64,000 nucleotides of DNA from Elusimicrobiota bacterium. GTDB taxonomy: Bacteria > Elusimicrobiota > UBA8919. The stretch is from assembly GCA_028718185.1 (NCBI GenBank), contig JAQUMH010000003.1, positions 210,811 through 274,810 on the forward strand, written 5' to 3'. Of this stretch, positions 8,817-17,189 are shown one piece after another. Below the pieces are notes generated by a model. It saw only the letters and a list, made by a program, of their open reading frames with translations, was not told where the DNA came from and made no database searches. Position 1 is the first letter of the stretch. Each line of letters starts with the position of its first letter. The translations under genes were made by a program, and so were the position numbers.

Positions 8817-9473
8817 ATGGCTGAAATAAATCTATTAGGAACTTATCCGAAAATCAAACGTGATTACGATAAACGCATGGCGGAAAAAACTCCTGAAATC
8901 GTCAATATTGCCAAGCAATTTGGTAAAGATTTTTTTGACGGTGACAGAAGGTGTGGTTATGGCGGATATAAATATGACGGGCGGTGGAAATCAGTTGTGA
9001 AAAACATGAAAGAATATTACAATCTTAAAGACAATGTTTCTATCCTGGATATAGGATGCGGTAAAGGATTTATGCTTCATGATTTTAAAGAGTTGATACC
9101 TGAGTCGACTATAGCAGGAATTGATGTCAGTGATTACGCAATATCTAATGCCATGGCTTCAGTTAAACCTTTCCTAAAAATAGCCAATGCTGAAAAATTA
9201 CCATATCCTGATAAATCTTTTGACCTGGTGGTTTCTATTAATTCAATCCATAATCTTCCTATAGAACGTCTTAAAGTTGCTTTGCGGGAGATACAACGTG
9301 TCTGTCGGGGAAATAGTTACATCACAATCGATGCATGGCATAATGATCTTGAAAAAGAAAATCTTTTTAAATGGGTTTTAACTGCAGAAACAATGATGCA
9401 TGTTAATGATTGGAAAAAACTGTTTAATGAAGTTGAATATACAGGCGATTATTGGTGGTTTATTGCGGATTAA
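8817..9473 (+). CDS. Class I SAM-dependent methyltransferase
   Basis: This is a 218-residue class I methyltransferase. Motif I is LDIGCGKGFML, followed by AGIDVSDYAISNA as the acidic loop and SFDLVVSINSIHNLP as motif IV. The N-terminal about 70 residues are polar and probably form a lid. GGAG lies in the preceding gene 8 bases before the start. The acceptor cannot be read from sequence. It sits between a reductase and a long radical SAM protein, so a sugar or a sugar-linked carboxyl or amino group is a reasonable guess. Confidence 0.88.
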   Translation: MAEINLLGTYPKIKRDYDKRMAEKTPEIVNIAKQFGKDFFDGDRRCGYGGYKYDGRWKSVVKNMKEYYNLKDNVSILDIGCGKGFMLHDFKELIPESTIAGIDVSDYAISNAMASVKPFLKIANAEKLPYPDKSFDLVVSINSIHNLPIERLKVALREIQRVCRGNSYITIDAWHNDLEKENLFKWVLTAETMMHVNDWKKLFNEVEYTGDYWWFIAD

Positions 9474-9488
9474 CAGGAGAATATAAAA

Positions 9489-11576
9489 ATGGATAAAAAG
9501 TTATTAGTTGTTAAACCTCCTTACTGGCATGTACCTCTAGGGATTGCGTATGTTCTTTCTTGTTTGGAACGGAATAACATACAATTTGATTTTATCGATA
9601 CCACGTTCGTCGATCCTGATTATGATAAAATTCTGAAGAAAAATAATTATCTGGCGTTTGCTGTAGGAGGATTAAACGCCGATTTTGAATTTATATACAC
9701 AACTATACGTAAAATCCGTTCAATTCAACCCGGCCTGCCCGTTATTCTCGGCGGCAATATTACCAAAGATATCAATCACCACATTCTTTTTGACAAAGAC
9801 AAGTTGGGAATCGATTTCGGTATTGTAGGCGAAGCGGAGACATCGCTTCCGCATCTTGTAAATAGATTAAACATGGGAACCGAAGATTTCAGCGGGGTCC
9901 CCGGACTGCTTTACAAAGACAAAAAAAACGGAGAAATAATCAAAAATATTCCCGTCAGGTTAGATCTGGAAAGCGTTAATATTTTGCCGGCTTGGCATCG
10001 TATAAACATGGAACAGTACAAGCACTGCAACATCCCTTTTATGAAAAGGCAAATTGCTTTGCCCGTGGTGACCGGCAGAGGATGTGTGGGAGCATGTTCG
10101 TTTTGTTCCCCGACAGTCGGAGCGTTCAGGATGCGGCCTATTAAACATGTTATTGAAGAAATAGAATTTCTTTTTTCAACTTACGATTTCGAATTGCTTT
10201 TTATTCTCAACGAAATGTTCTACAGGACCAAAGATGAAATACTGGCTTTTTGCAATGCCTATAAAAATGTAAAATCGAGAAAACCTTGGATATGCAGCAT
10301 GCGTGCGGATGTCAGTGGTATTGACGCCGACACTTTCTCCGCAATGAAAGAATCCGGGTGTGTTTTAACTTCAGCCGGTATTGAAAGCGGTTCCGACAGA
10401 GTGTTGAAAATGATGAATAAGCAAACAACGATTGAACAGGTCAAAAAATTTTACAGAGCAGCACGGACAGCAGGATTGCCGTGTGTTGGTACTTTCATGG
10501 TGGCCAATGAGGGGGAAACCGAAGAAGAGTTGAAGCAAACGATTGATATGGTAACAAAAGAAGAAATGAACTGTGATGGGATGTTATTAGATACCTATTC
10601 GGGAACAAGAATATATAAAAATGCGCTTAAAAAAGGTCTTATTAAAGATGAATGGGACCATTTAAGACAGACTTTTATTTCTCCTTATCCTTATCTTTTA
10701 GAGTGGACAGATAGAATGAGATATCTTAATATAAGCGAAATTCCCGACAACCGGTTCTGGGATGTTATTTTCAGAGAATTAAGACGTTTCCACACTTTTT
10801 TATTTAATCGGTTTCAGGCATTAGATTTCAGTTATAGACCGCTTTGGCTTCTGGGAAGCAAGGACCGGCCGATGGGTGGTGTAAAATTGAAAGGAAAATG
10901 TTCAGAATGCGGAAATATCACCGAAGCAATTTCCGAGTATAACTTGTTAGGTCAGATATACTATTGTTCTAACTGTTTTTCTCCGATTTTTTTTAATTTT
11001 TATAAATTAAACGATTTTATCGCTCATTATGAAATGTTGTGCAGTGAACTAAAGAAAGCCCGCCGGCTGGTTGTTGTAGGCACACGATTGCAGGCTATGA
11101 ATATACTGAAATACGACCATTTCGGTCTGGATTACGAAAAGCTAATCGGGTTTGTTGAAATCAGGCAGAACCAATTGCCAAGCCCGGATTTCGGCAACAA
11201 GAAAAGACTGAAACTAAAAGACCTGATTAACATAAATCCGGATGTCATATTGATAGCCGATGATCTTGGATATGCGGAATTATCAATAAAAATGTTTTAC
11301 TGCAAAAAAAGAATGAAAATTCCGGAAATCCTGCACATTTTTCCTGATAAAAAAAGATGGGGAATGAAACTGATCCGCTTATATGACAAGCTGGATTCCG
11401 CTGCAGGTTCTGTTAAAATAATAAGTCTGACATTCGGTTTTCTTTGTATCCGGATATTAAAACTAAAAATGGTTGTTCCTATGATGATAAGTCTTTTCAG
11501 ATATTTAATTAAACATGTTTTTGGCGAGAATATTTTTTTGAAGGCCAAACATTTATATATAAGGTATTTAAAATGA
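9489..11576 (+). CDS. B12-binding-type radical SAM protein with C-terminal zinc ribbon and Rossmann-like tail
   Basis: The 695-residue protein has at least three parts. Residues 1-130 resemble the cobalamin-binding domain found before many radical SAM cores (PVILGGN, FGIVGEAETS), although the classical DxHxxG motif is not evident. The radical SAM core has GRGCVGACSFC with Cys199, Cys203 and Cys206 binding the 4Fe-4S cluster, and GIESGSDRVLKMMNK as the conserved SAM-binding strand. After residue 465, four cysteines (471, 474, 493, 496) make a likely zinc ribbon, and LVVVGTRLQAMNIL begins a Rossmann-like segment. Family members do methyl transfer or rearrangements on unactivated carbon. The tail is unusual. 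The stop overlaps the next start as ATGA. Confidence 0.88.
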   Translation: MDKKLLVVKPPYWHVPLGIAYVLSCLERNNIQFDFIDTTFVDPDYDKILKKNNYLAFAVGGLNADFEFIYTTIRKIRSIQPGLPVILGGNITKDINHHILFDKDKLGIDFGIVGEAETSLPHLVNRLNMGTEDFSGVPGLLYKDKKNGEIIKNIPVRLDLESVNILPAWHRINMEQYKHCNIPFMKRQIALPVVTGRGCVGACSFCSPTVGAFRMRPIKHVIEEIEFLFSTYDFELLFILNEMFYRTKDEILAFCNAYKNVKSRKPWICSMRADVSGIDADTFSAMKESGCVLTSAGIESGSDRVLKMMNKQTTIEQVKKFYRAARTAGLPCVGTFMVANEGETEEELKQTIDMVTKEEMNCDGMLLDTYSGTRIYKNALKKGLIKDEWDHLRQTFISPYPYLLEWTDRMRYLNISEIPDNRFWDVIFRELRRFHTFLFNRFQALDFSYRPLWLLGSKDRPMGGVKLKGKCSECGNITEAISEYNLLGQIYYCSNCFSPIFFNFYKLNDFIAHYEMLCSELKKARRLVVVGTRLQAMNILKYDHFGLDYEKLIGFVEIRQNQLPSPDFGNKKRLKLKDLININPDVILIADDLGYAELSIKMFYCKKRMKIPEILHIFPDKKRWGMKLIRLYDKLDSAAGSVKIISLTFGFLCIRILKLKMVVPMMISLFRYLIKHVFGENIFLKAKHLYIRYLK

Positions 11577-12622
11577 AAGCAGCTATTTTATATGAATTGA
11601 ACAAACCGCTGAAAATTGAAAAAATTTCGATACCCAAGCTTAATGAAGGACAGGTACTGGTTAAGGTTATTGCCAGTGGAATCTGTCATTCTCAATTGAA
11701 TGAAATTAAAGGTAAGAAAGGTCCTGACAAATTTCTGCCGCATACTTTAGGGCATGAAGGAGTAGGCATAGTCAGGGAAATCGGATCGGAAGTAAAAAAA
11801 GTAAAAATCGGAGATTATGTTGTTTTAACCTGGATAAAAGGAGAGGGGTTGGATGTTCCATCGGCGCTTTATTACGGAAGCGACGGTACAAAAATCAATT
11901 CTGGCGCAATATCGACTTTTATGGAATATGCGATTATATCCGAAAACCGCCTTGTTGTGATTTCCGAGAAAGTGCCTTTCAAAGCAGCATCTTTGCTCGG
12001 TTGTGCAGTTCCGACCGGAGCTGGTATAGTAAAAAACAGCGTTGAACTGAAAAAAGAAAATTCTATTGCAATTTTTGGAATAGGTGGTATAGGTTCAAGT
12101 TCTCTTCTTTATGCAGGCGCCGTAGGCTGTCGGAAGATAATAGCAATCGATAATAATAATTCAAAACTTGATTTTGCAAAGAAACTAGGTGCAACGGATA
12201 CGATAGATTCCGGTAAAGAAAACGTCGTATTGAAAATCAAAGAGATGACGGGTGCAAAAGGTGTTGATTACGCAATTGAAGCGTCAGGAGTAAAAGAAGT
12301 TATGGAAATGGCGTTTGATTCAATTAAAGATAAAGGTACTGCTGTAATAGCTGGTAATTTAAGACACGGCGACAAGATTTCTATAAATCCCTTTGACTTG
12401 ATAAAAGGTAAAAAAATTGTCGGAACATGGGGCGGCGAAACAAATTCTGACCGCGATATCCCGTTATATGCAGATATGTATCTGTCCGGGAAGTTAAAGC
12501 TGGATATGCTGGTTACCCATACTTATAGTCTGGATGATATAAATTGTGCATTGGAAGACCTGGAACGCGGTAAAGTCGGCCGTGCCCTTATTGATATGAG
12601 TTATGAATGTGATTGCAATTAA
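11573..12622 (+). CDS. Zinc-dependent alcohol dehydrogenase (MDR family) without the structural-zinc loop
   Basis: This medium-chain dehydrogenase has 349 residues. The catalytic zinc ligands are Cys38 (GICHSQ), His61-Glu62 (LGHEG) and Cys144 (LLGCAVPTG). The NAD(P) motif is GIGGIG near residue 169. The loop after residue 85, which in many relatives carries four structural-zinc cysteines, has none here. An acidic residue after the second strand (AIDNNN) suggests NAD. It overlaps the radical SAM gene by four bases (ATGA) and the flippase gene by 20, so it belongs to the same transcript. Oxidation of a sugar hydroxyl is likely; the substrate is not known. Confidence 0.9.
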   Translation: MKAAILYELNKPLKIEKISIPKLNEGQVLVKVIASGICHSQLNEIKGKKGPDKFLPHTLGHEGVGIVREIGSEVKKVKIGDYVVLTWIKGEGLDVPSALYYGSDGTKINSGAISTFMEYAIISENRLVVISEKVPFKAASLLGCAVPTGAGIVKNSVELKKENSIAIFGIGGIGSSSLLYAGAVGCRKIIAIDNNNSKLDFAKKLGATDTIDSGKENVVLKIKEMTGAKGVDYAIEASGVKEVMEMAFDSIKDKGTAVIAGNLRHGDKISINPFDLIKGKKIVGTWGGETNSDRDIPLYADMYLSGKLKLDMLVTHTYSLDDINCALEDLERGKVGRALIDMSYECDCN

Positions 12623-14000
12623 CATAAAATCCGCATGGACAACTTTTGAAATTAGACTTCGTTCTTTTTTAAGAAAGGTCGAAGTTGATAAAGCTGTTTT
12701 ATACGGAATATTGGCAAGAATTTTTGGAATAGTCGCAGCTCCGGTAACTGCGTTATTTATTGTAGCTTTTTTTACATCTGAGCTTCAGGGATACTACTAT
12801 ACGTTCCGGAGCCTTCTTGCACTGCAGACTTTTATAGAATTAGGATTGGGCATAGTTATAATCCAGTTTGCAAGTCATGAATGGTCTAAGCTGAGTTTGG
12901 ATGGGACAGGTCAAATTACGGGCGACGAAACGGCACTGTCCAGGTTGTCAAGTTTGGCGATTTTTTCGTTAAAATGGTACTCGATGGGAGGTTTAGTATT
13001 GACTGTAGGGTTGGGCATAAGCGGATATATCTTCTTCCTGCACTCTCCGAGTGCCGGTATTGACTGGGTAATGCCCTGGTTCAGCCTGTGTCTGCTTACC
13101 GGAGTTACTCTTTGTCTGGTTCCCGTCTGGTCGTTGCTTGAAGGTTGTAATCAAGTGTCGAACGTATATATTTACAGATTTTGGCAGGGAATATGGATGA
13201 ATTTGGTTTTTTGGCTGGCTATATTTTTGCATGCGAAACTTTGGGTAGTATCAATTTCTACCATAGCGGGACTAATATGCACGGGGATATTTTTCTGGCG
13301 GGATTACCGAAGTTTTTTAAAAACCGTATTTATTTCTCATGCGATAAGCAAAAGAATCAGTTGGTTTTCAGAGATCTGGCCGATGCAGTGGCGGTTAGCT
13401 TTAGGATGCGTCTGCGGATATTTTATCTTTTATTTTTTTATTCCAGTCTTATTCAAGTATCACGGGTCTGTGATTGCGGGGCAAATGGGTATGACATGGA
13501 GTGTAGTCGGGTTTCTGCCTGCTTTCTCTTCTATATGGGTCTATCCTAAAGTTCCCCGTTTCGGAATACTGATTGCACAGAAAGAATACAAGGAGTTAGA
13601 CAGACTTTTTTGGCGGATTACAAAAATAGTTATAATTATTTCATGTATCGGAGCGATATTTATCTGGCTGATAGTCTATATTCTTTATAAATTAAAACAT
13701 CCTTTGGCTTATCGTATGATTCCGCCTTTGCCCACAGGATTGTTTTTATTGGCGCAGATTATGCTTGCTGTATCTATTCCGTTCTCGAGTTATCTGCGGG
13801 CACATAAAACAGAGCCGTTGCTTTATGTGGGGATTGCGAATGCAGCCCTAGTTATTTTCAGCAACCTGGTTCTTGGTAAGTTGTTTTCTGTTATGGGAAT
13901 GGCTATTGGTTATTTATTGGCTAATTTAGCTGTAATTCCGTTTATTTTTATAATTTGGTACCAATGTCGAAAAAAATGGCATACTGATGGAGTTGATTGA
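12603..14000 (+). CDS. Polysaccharide flippase, Wzx/MATE-like membrane protein
   Basis: This 465-residue protein has about twelve hydrophobic segments and short charged loops, the layout of Wzx/RfbX and MVF flippases that move undecaprenyl-linked oligosaccharides across the inner membrane. The early segment AVLYGILARIFGIVAAPVTA is a typical first helix. The start codon lies 20 bases inside the preceding gene, and a second flippase lies at 61405. Sequence between flippases is poorly conserved, so the call rests on topology, length and context. The carried glycan cannot be told. Confidence 0.8.
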   Translation: MNVIAINIKSAWTTFEIRLRSFLRKVEVDKAVLYGILARIFGIVAAPVTALFIVAFFTSELQGYYYTFRSLLALQTFIELGLGIVIIQFASHEWSKLSLDGTGQITGDETALSRLSSLAIFSLKWYSMGGLVLTVGLGISGYIFFLHSPSAGIDWVMPWFSLCLLTGVTLCLVPVWSLLEGCNQVSNVYIYRFWQGIWMNLVFWLAIFLHAKLWVVSISTIAGLICTGIFFWRDYRSFLKTVFISHAISKRISWFSEIWPMQWRLALGCVCGYFIFYFFIPVLFKYHGSVIAGQMGMTWSVVGFLPAFSSIWVYPKVPRFGILIAQKEYKELDRLFWRITKIVIIISCIGAIFIWLIVYILYKLKHPLAYRMIPPLPTGLFLLAQIMLAVSIPFSSYLRAHKTEPLLYVGIANAALVIFSNLVLGKLFSVMGMAIGYLLANLAVIPFIFIIWYQCRKKWHTDGVD

Positions 14001-14022
14001 TTCCTGATAAAGGAATATTTTT
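14000..14022 (+). terminator. Weak stem-loop with short T run after the flippase gene
   Basis: ATTCCT (14000-14005), a five-base loop and AGGAAT (14011-14016) are followed by ATTTTT. The stem has only two GC pairs and the T run is short, so any termination would be partial. It stands right at the flippase stop codon and 32 bases before the next start. Confidence 0.3.
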
Positions 14023-14053
14023 AGTTAAATGTAAGTGAAAAGGATATTTCTAG

Positions 14054-15271
14054 ATGTTCAAAAATTGCGTTAAAGTATTCAATATGATTCGTAAAGACGG
14101 TATTTGGGTAACATTAAAAACGATACGGACATATCTATATTTATTTATAGATAAACGGATTCCCTGGTATCTCAGAATCAGTTTCTATCGTAATTTAATA
14201 AGGTTAATTTTCACCTCGAATTTTCAAAAAAAACGTATTTTAGGTATTTGGGATTATAAATCACTGCCATGGTCTGTTGGAGATCCGATGGTTTTTGTTG
14301 AAAAATTAAGTATGTTGAAGATTGAGCATAAAGCAGAAGAAGTTGACATCTGTATTGTCTATGACCGTGATAATCCTATCGGTAACCGTGGAAAAAGAGT
14401 GGGTGGTCATAATATTACATCTGATAATGCGCAAGAATATATACTTGAACTTCTTCCATTGTTCAGTACATGCCCATATCTTGGCTCAGTTTATCAATTC
14501 AGCACTCGTGAAGAGTTTTATCGTTTCCTGAAAAATAATATTGAACGCTATGATATATTTCCTCCTTTGGAAAAACACTTGGATGAATCATATAATTATT
14601 TTGGCGGAGCACCCCATATAAATGAAATACAGGAATTTCACAATATTCACGGGTATATTCCGCATCTTAGGATTGGAGAAAGAGATAGTTGCTGGGCGAA
14701 ATGGTTTTTTCTAAATCATCTGCCGGATAAATCTGTAGCTGTTGTAATATCCTTAAAATTGACATCACATTTCACTGAACGGAATGCTAATCCGGCTGTG
14801 TGGTTGTCATTCATTGACAAGTGTAAAACAGCTTTCCCTGAAGTTGTTTTTATTATCGTAGGATTACGGGAAGAAGTATTTGATGGTCTAAGAGAAAGGT
14901 CAAACGTGATTATCGCAAAAGATTTCGGCACATCCGTAATTGAAGACCTTGCTCTGATTCGTGCTTCTTTACTGTATATGGGGTCAGCTTCCGGAGTTGA
15001 TATAATTGCGATGTTTAGCGACCACCCCTATCTAATATTCCAATTGCCGGATATACATATTTATGGGTTAAAATTAGGAGAGGATTTTTCCTTTGTAACA
15101 GATAAGCAAAAATCACTTGATAGTACAATTTCGGTAACACCCGAGCTGTTATTTAACGAGTTTAAGCAGCTCTATTTAAAACTTGACAGAGATAAATGGT
15201 TTAGTACAACTTTACAAAATGCCTGTAATAAACATGGACATCCGTCAGCCCGGGTCGAAAGTAAGAAGTGA
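14054..15271 (+). CDS. Uncharacterised protein, paralogue of the 6045 product
   Basis: The family is not one I can name. The 405-residue protein has an N-terminal extension of about 70 residues with basic and aromatic residues, then RILGIWDYKSLPWSVGDP, which aligns with the start of the 6045 product. Near its end it repeats the same order of motifs: VWLSFIDKC, FIIVGL, NVIIAKDFG, and DLALIRASLLYMGSASGV, then a YLIFQLP strand. The pattern suggests a GT-B-like C-terminal half. AAGGAT lies about 11 bases before the start. Two divergent copies in one locus suggest two related glycosyl- or sugar-transfer steps, but this is inference. Confidence 0.75.
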   Translation: MFKNCVKVFNMIRKDGIWVTLKTIRTYLYLFIDKRIPWYLRISFYRNLIRLIFTSNFQKKRILGIWDYKSLPWSVGDPMVFVEKLSMLKIEHKAEEVDICIVYDRDNPIGNRGKRVGGHNITSDNAQEYILELLPLFSTCPYLGSVYQFSTREEFYRFLKNNIERYDIFPPLEKHLDESYNYFGGAPHINEIQEFHNIHGYIPHLRIGERDSCWAKWFFLNHLPDKSVAVVISLKLTSHFTERNANPAVWLSFIDKCKTAFPEVVFIIVGLREEVFDGLRERSNVIIAKDFGTSVIEDLALIRASLLYMGSASGVDIIAMFSDHPYLIFQLPDIHIYGLKLGEDFSFVTDKQKSLDSTISVTPELLFNEFKQLYLKLDRDKWFSTTLQNACNKHGHPSARVESKK

Positions 15272-15289
15272 AATTTATGGAGAAAATAC

Positions 15290-16447
15290 ATGTCTACTCA
15301 GTATAAGATTGCTGCTATAATACCTGCCCGAGGCGGGTCCAAGGGTATTCCCCGGAAAAATATTATTAATTTTGCAGGAAAACCTTTATTAGCATGGTCT
15401 GTAGAACAGGCAAAATTATCTAAATTCATATCTGATATATATGTTACATCTGATAGTAAAGAAATTTTAGAAATCGCGCATAATTATGGAGCAAAAACAA
15501 TCTTGCGACCGAAAAATATTTCAGGTGACACAGCTTCTTCCGAATCTGCCTTACTGCATGCACTTAGACAAATGGAAGAAAGACCCGATTATATCGTTTT
15601 TTTACAAACCACTGCACTATTAAGAAAACCCGATGACATTGATAATGCAATAAAAAAAATCATTAAAGATAAATCCGATTCACTATTGTCGCTTACAGAA
15701 GCTTATGAGTTTATATGGAAAAAGACAGGGAATAAATTTACATCCTTGAGTTTTGATTCTAAAGATAGGAAGAGACGGCAGGATTTAAGTCCGGTATATT
15801 ATGAAAACGGTTCTATTTATATTTTTAAGCCCGAAATATTGGAAAAACACGGGAATCGTCTTGGCGGTAAGGTATCTATTTATACAATGAAGTCGTGGCA
15901 AAGAGTTGATATTGATGATTACGAGACTTTAAAATTGGCTGAATTGGTATTTTTAAAAAACCTGGCGAAAAAAGTTGATAAAAATATTCTTAGTGGAATA
16001 GAATTAATTGTGTATGATTTCGATGGTGTTATGACTGATAACAAGGTTACTGTCAGCCAGTTTGGCAATGAAAGTGTCAAAGTAAATAGAGCAGATGGTC
16101 TTGCAGTTTCTAAAATAAAAAGTATGGGAATCAAACAGATGATACTCTCGACAGAGAAAAATCCTGTGGTAAAAAAACGGGCAGATAAGCTGGGTATAAC
16201 TTGTTTGTACGGCAAGAATAATAAGAAAGAAGTTTTAAAAAAATATTTAGATAATAATAACATCAGCAAAGAGAAAGTGATTTTTGTCGGTAATGATATC
16301 AACGATATGGAAGTAATGGATTATGTCGGATATCCTGTAGCACCAAATGATGCACATGAACAGATAAAGAAAATCGCGAAAATTATCACTAAATCAAAAG
16401 GCGGGGATGGGGTTGTTAGGGAATTGTTGGATTTTCTTTCTAAATAA
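15290..16447 (+). CDS. CMP-sugar synthetase fused to KdsC-type HAD phosphatase
   Basis: This 385-residue protein has two domains. Residues 1-225 form an N-acylneuraminate cytidylyltransferase (NeuA) domain with IIPARGGSKGIPRKN for CTP binding, and NGSIYIFK and WQRVDIDD further on. Residues 236-385 form a KdsC-like HAD phosphatase: YDFDGVMTD with Asp243 and Asp245, LST at 286-288, and GNDIND at 334-339. Similar fusions occur in nonulosonate pathways, where the phosphatase removes the phosphate left by a 9-phosphate synthase and the cytidylyltransferase then activates the acid. The NeuB-like gene follows three genes downstream, supporting that reading. The actual nine-carbon or eight-carbon acid is not known. 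Confidence 0.9.
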   Translation: MSTQYKIAAIIPARGGSKGIPRKNIINFAGKPLLAWSVEQAKLSKFISDIYVTSDSKEILEIAHNYGAKTILRPKNISGDTASSESALLHALRQMEERPDYIVFLQTTALLRKPDDIDNAIKKIIKDKSDSLLSLTEAYEFIWKKTGNKFTSLSFDSKDRKRRQDLSPVYYENGSIYIFKPEILEKHGNRLGGKVSIYTMKSWQRVDIDDYETLKLAELVFLKNLAKKVDKNILSGIELIVYDFDGVMTDNKVTVSQFGNESVKVNRADGLAVSKIKSMGIKQMILSTEKNPVVKKRADKLGITCLYGKNNKKEVLKKYLDNNNISKEKVIFVGNDINDMEVMDYVGYPVAPNDAHEQIKKIAKIITKSKGGDGVVRELLDFLSK

Positions 16448-16459
16448 AAAGGGGGAATT

Positions 16460-17140
16460 TTGAAAAAAGAAAGAATGATAATAACCGGTTCCGAAGGGAT
16501 AATAGGTTCTGCCGTTTCCAAGTATATGGAGAAGTTATTTGACATACAGAAACTTTCCCGGCGTTTTGGGCATGATCTTACGGACGAAAAGTTCGTAAAA
16601 AATTACTTTTCTAAAAATAAAGCTGAATATCTTGTCAATTGTTTTGCATTTAATGATCATATAAATGCATCTAAAAAAAATGAAACATTATTTGATGTAA
16701 CCCTTGAAAGCATCAATAGATATTTATTGGTAAATGTATTATCTTTATTTTCTGTCTGCAGGGAATTTGCCAGGAATAATAAAGCAAAGGGGATTGTGAA
16801 TATATCTTCTATTTACGGGGTTGTGTCGCCTAAAGCATCTCTTTACAAAAACACAGAAAAACATATTGGTTATTCTATGTCAAAAGCGGCTGTTATTCAG
16901 CTTACCAGACATCTTGCGACTCATCTAGCACCGAGAGTAAGAGTAAACTGTATCGTTCCCGGTGGTGTCTCGGATAATCAGAGTAGCGGATTCAAAACCA
17001 GATATAGTGCCTGTGTGCCCATGAAAAGAATGATGGAAAGAGACGAAATAAATGGTTTGATAGAATATCTATGTTCAGGTAAATCGACATATATGACGGG
17101 TTCGATTGTTAATATTGACGGTGGATGGACAGCGTGGTAA
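16460..17140 (+). CDS. SDR family oxidoreductase (TTG start)
   Basis: This is a short SDR of 226 residues. The coenzyme motif is TGSEGIIGS (residues 9-17), catalytic serine lies in NISSIYG, and the YSMSK segment gives the Tyr/Lys pair, with VNIDGGWTAW at the C-terminus. The start is a TTG preceded by a GGGGG run, 12 bases after the previous stop. It is smaller than the other two SDRs and lacks some of the central region, yet the catalytic residues are present. Lying between the CMP-synthetase fusion and the radical SAM and NeuB-like genes, it likely acts on the nonulosonate or its precursor sugar. Confidence 0.87.
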   Translation: MKKERMIITGSEGIIGSAVSKYMEKLFDIQKLSRRFGHDLTDEKFVKNYFSKNKAEYLVNCFAFNDHINASKKNETLFDVTLESINRYLLVNVLSLFSVCREFARNNKAKGIVNISSIYGVVSPKASLYKNTEKHIGYSMSKAAVIQLTRHLATHLAPRVRVNCIVPGGVSDNQSSGFKTRYSACVPMKRMMERDEINGLIEYLCSGKSTYMTGSIVNIDGGWTAW

Positions 17141-17189
17141 GAATATGAATATAAGGATTAGTAAAAATATTAAAAAATGAGGTGCTAAA

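Noticed and set aside
13181-13549. Forward frame of 122 codons inside the flippase gene
   Set aside because: Different frame within a clear membrane-protein gene; cysteine-rich and without motif.
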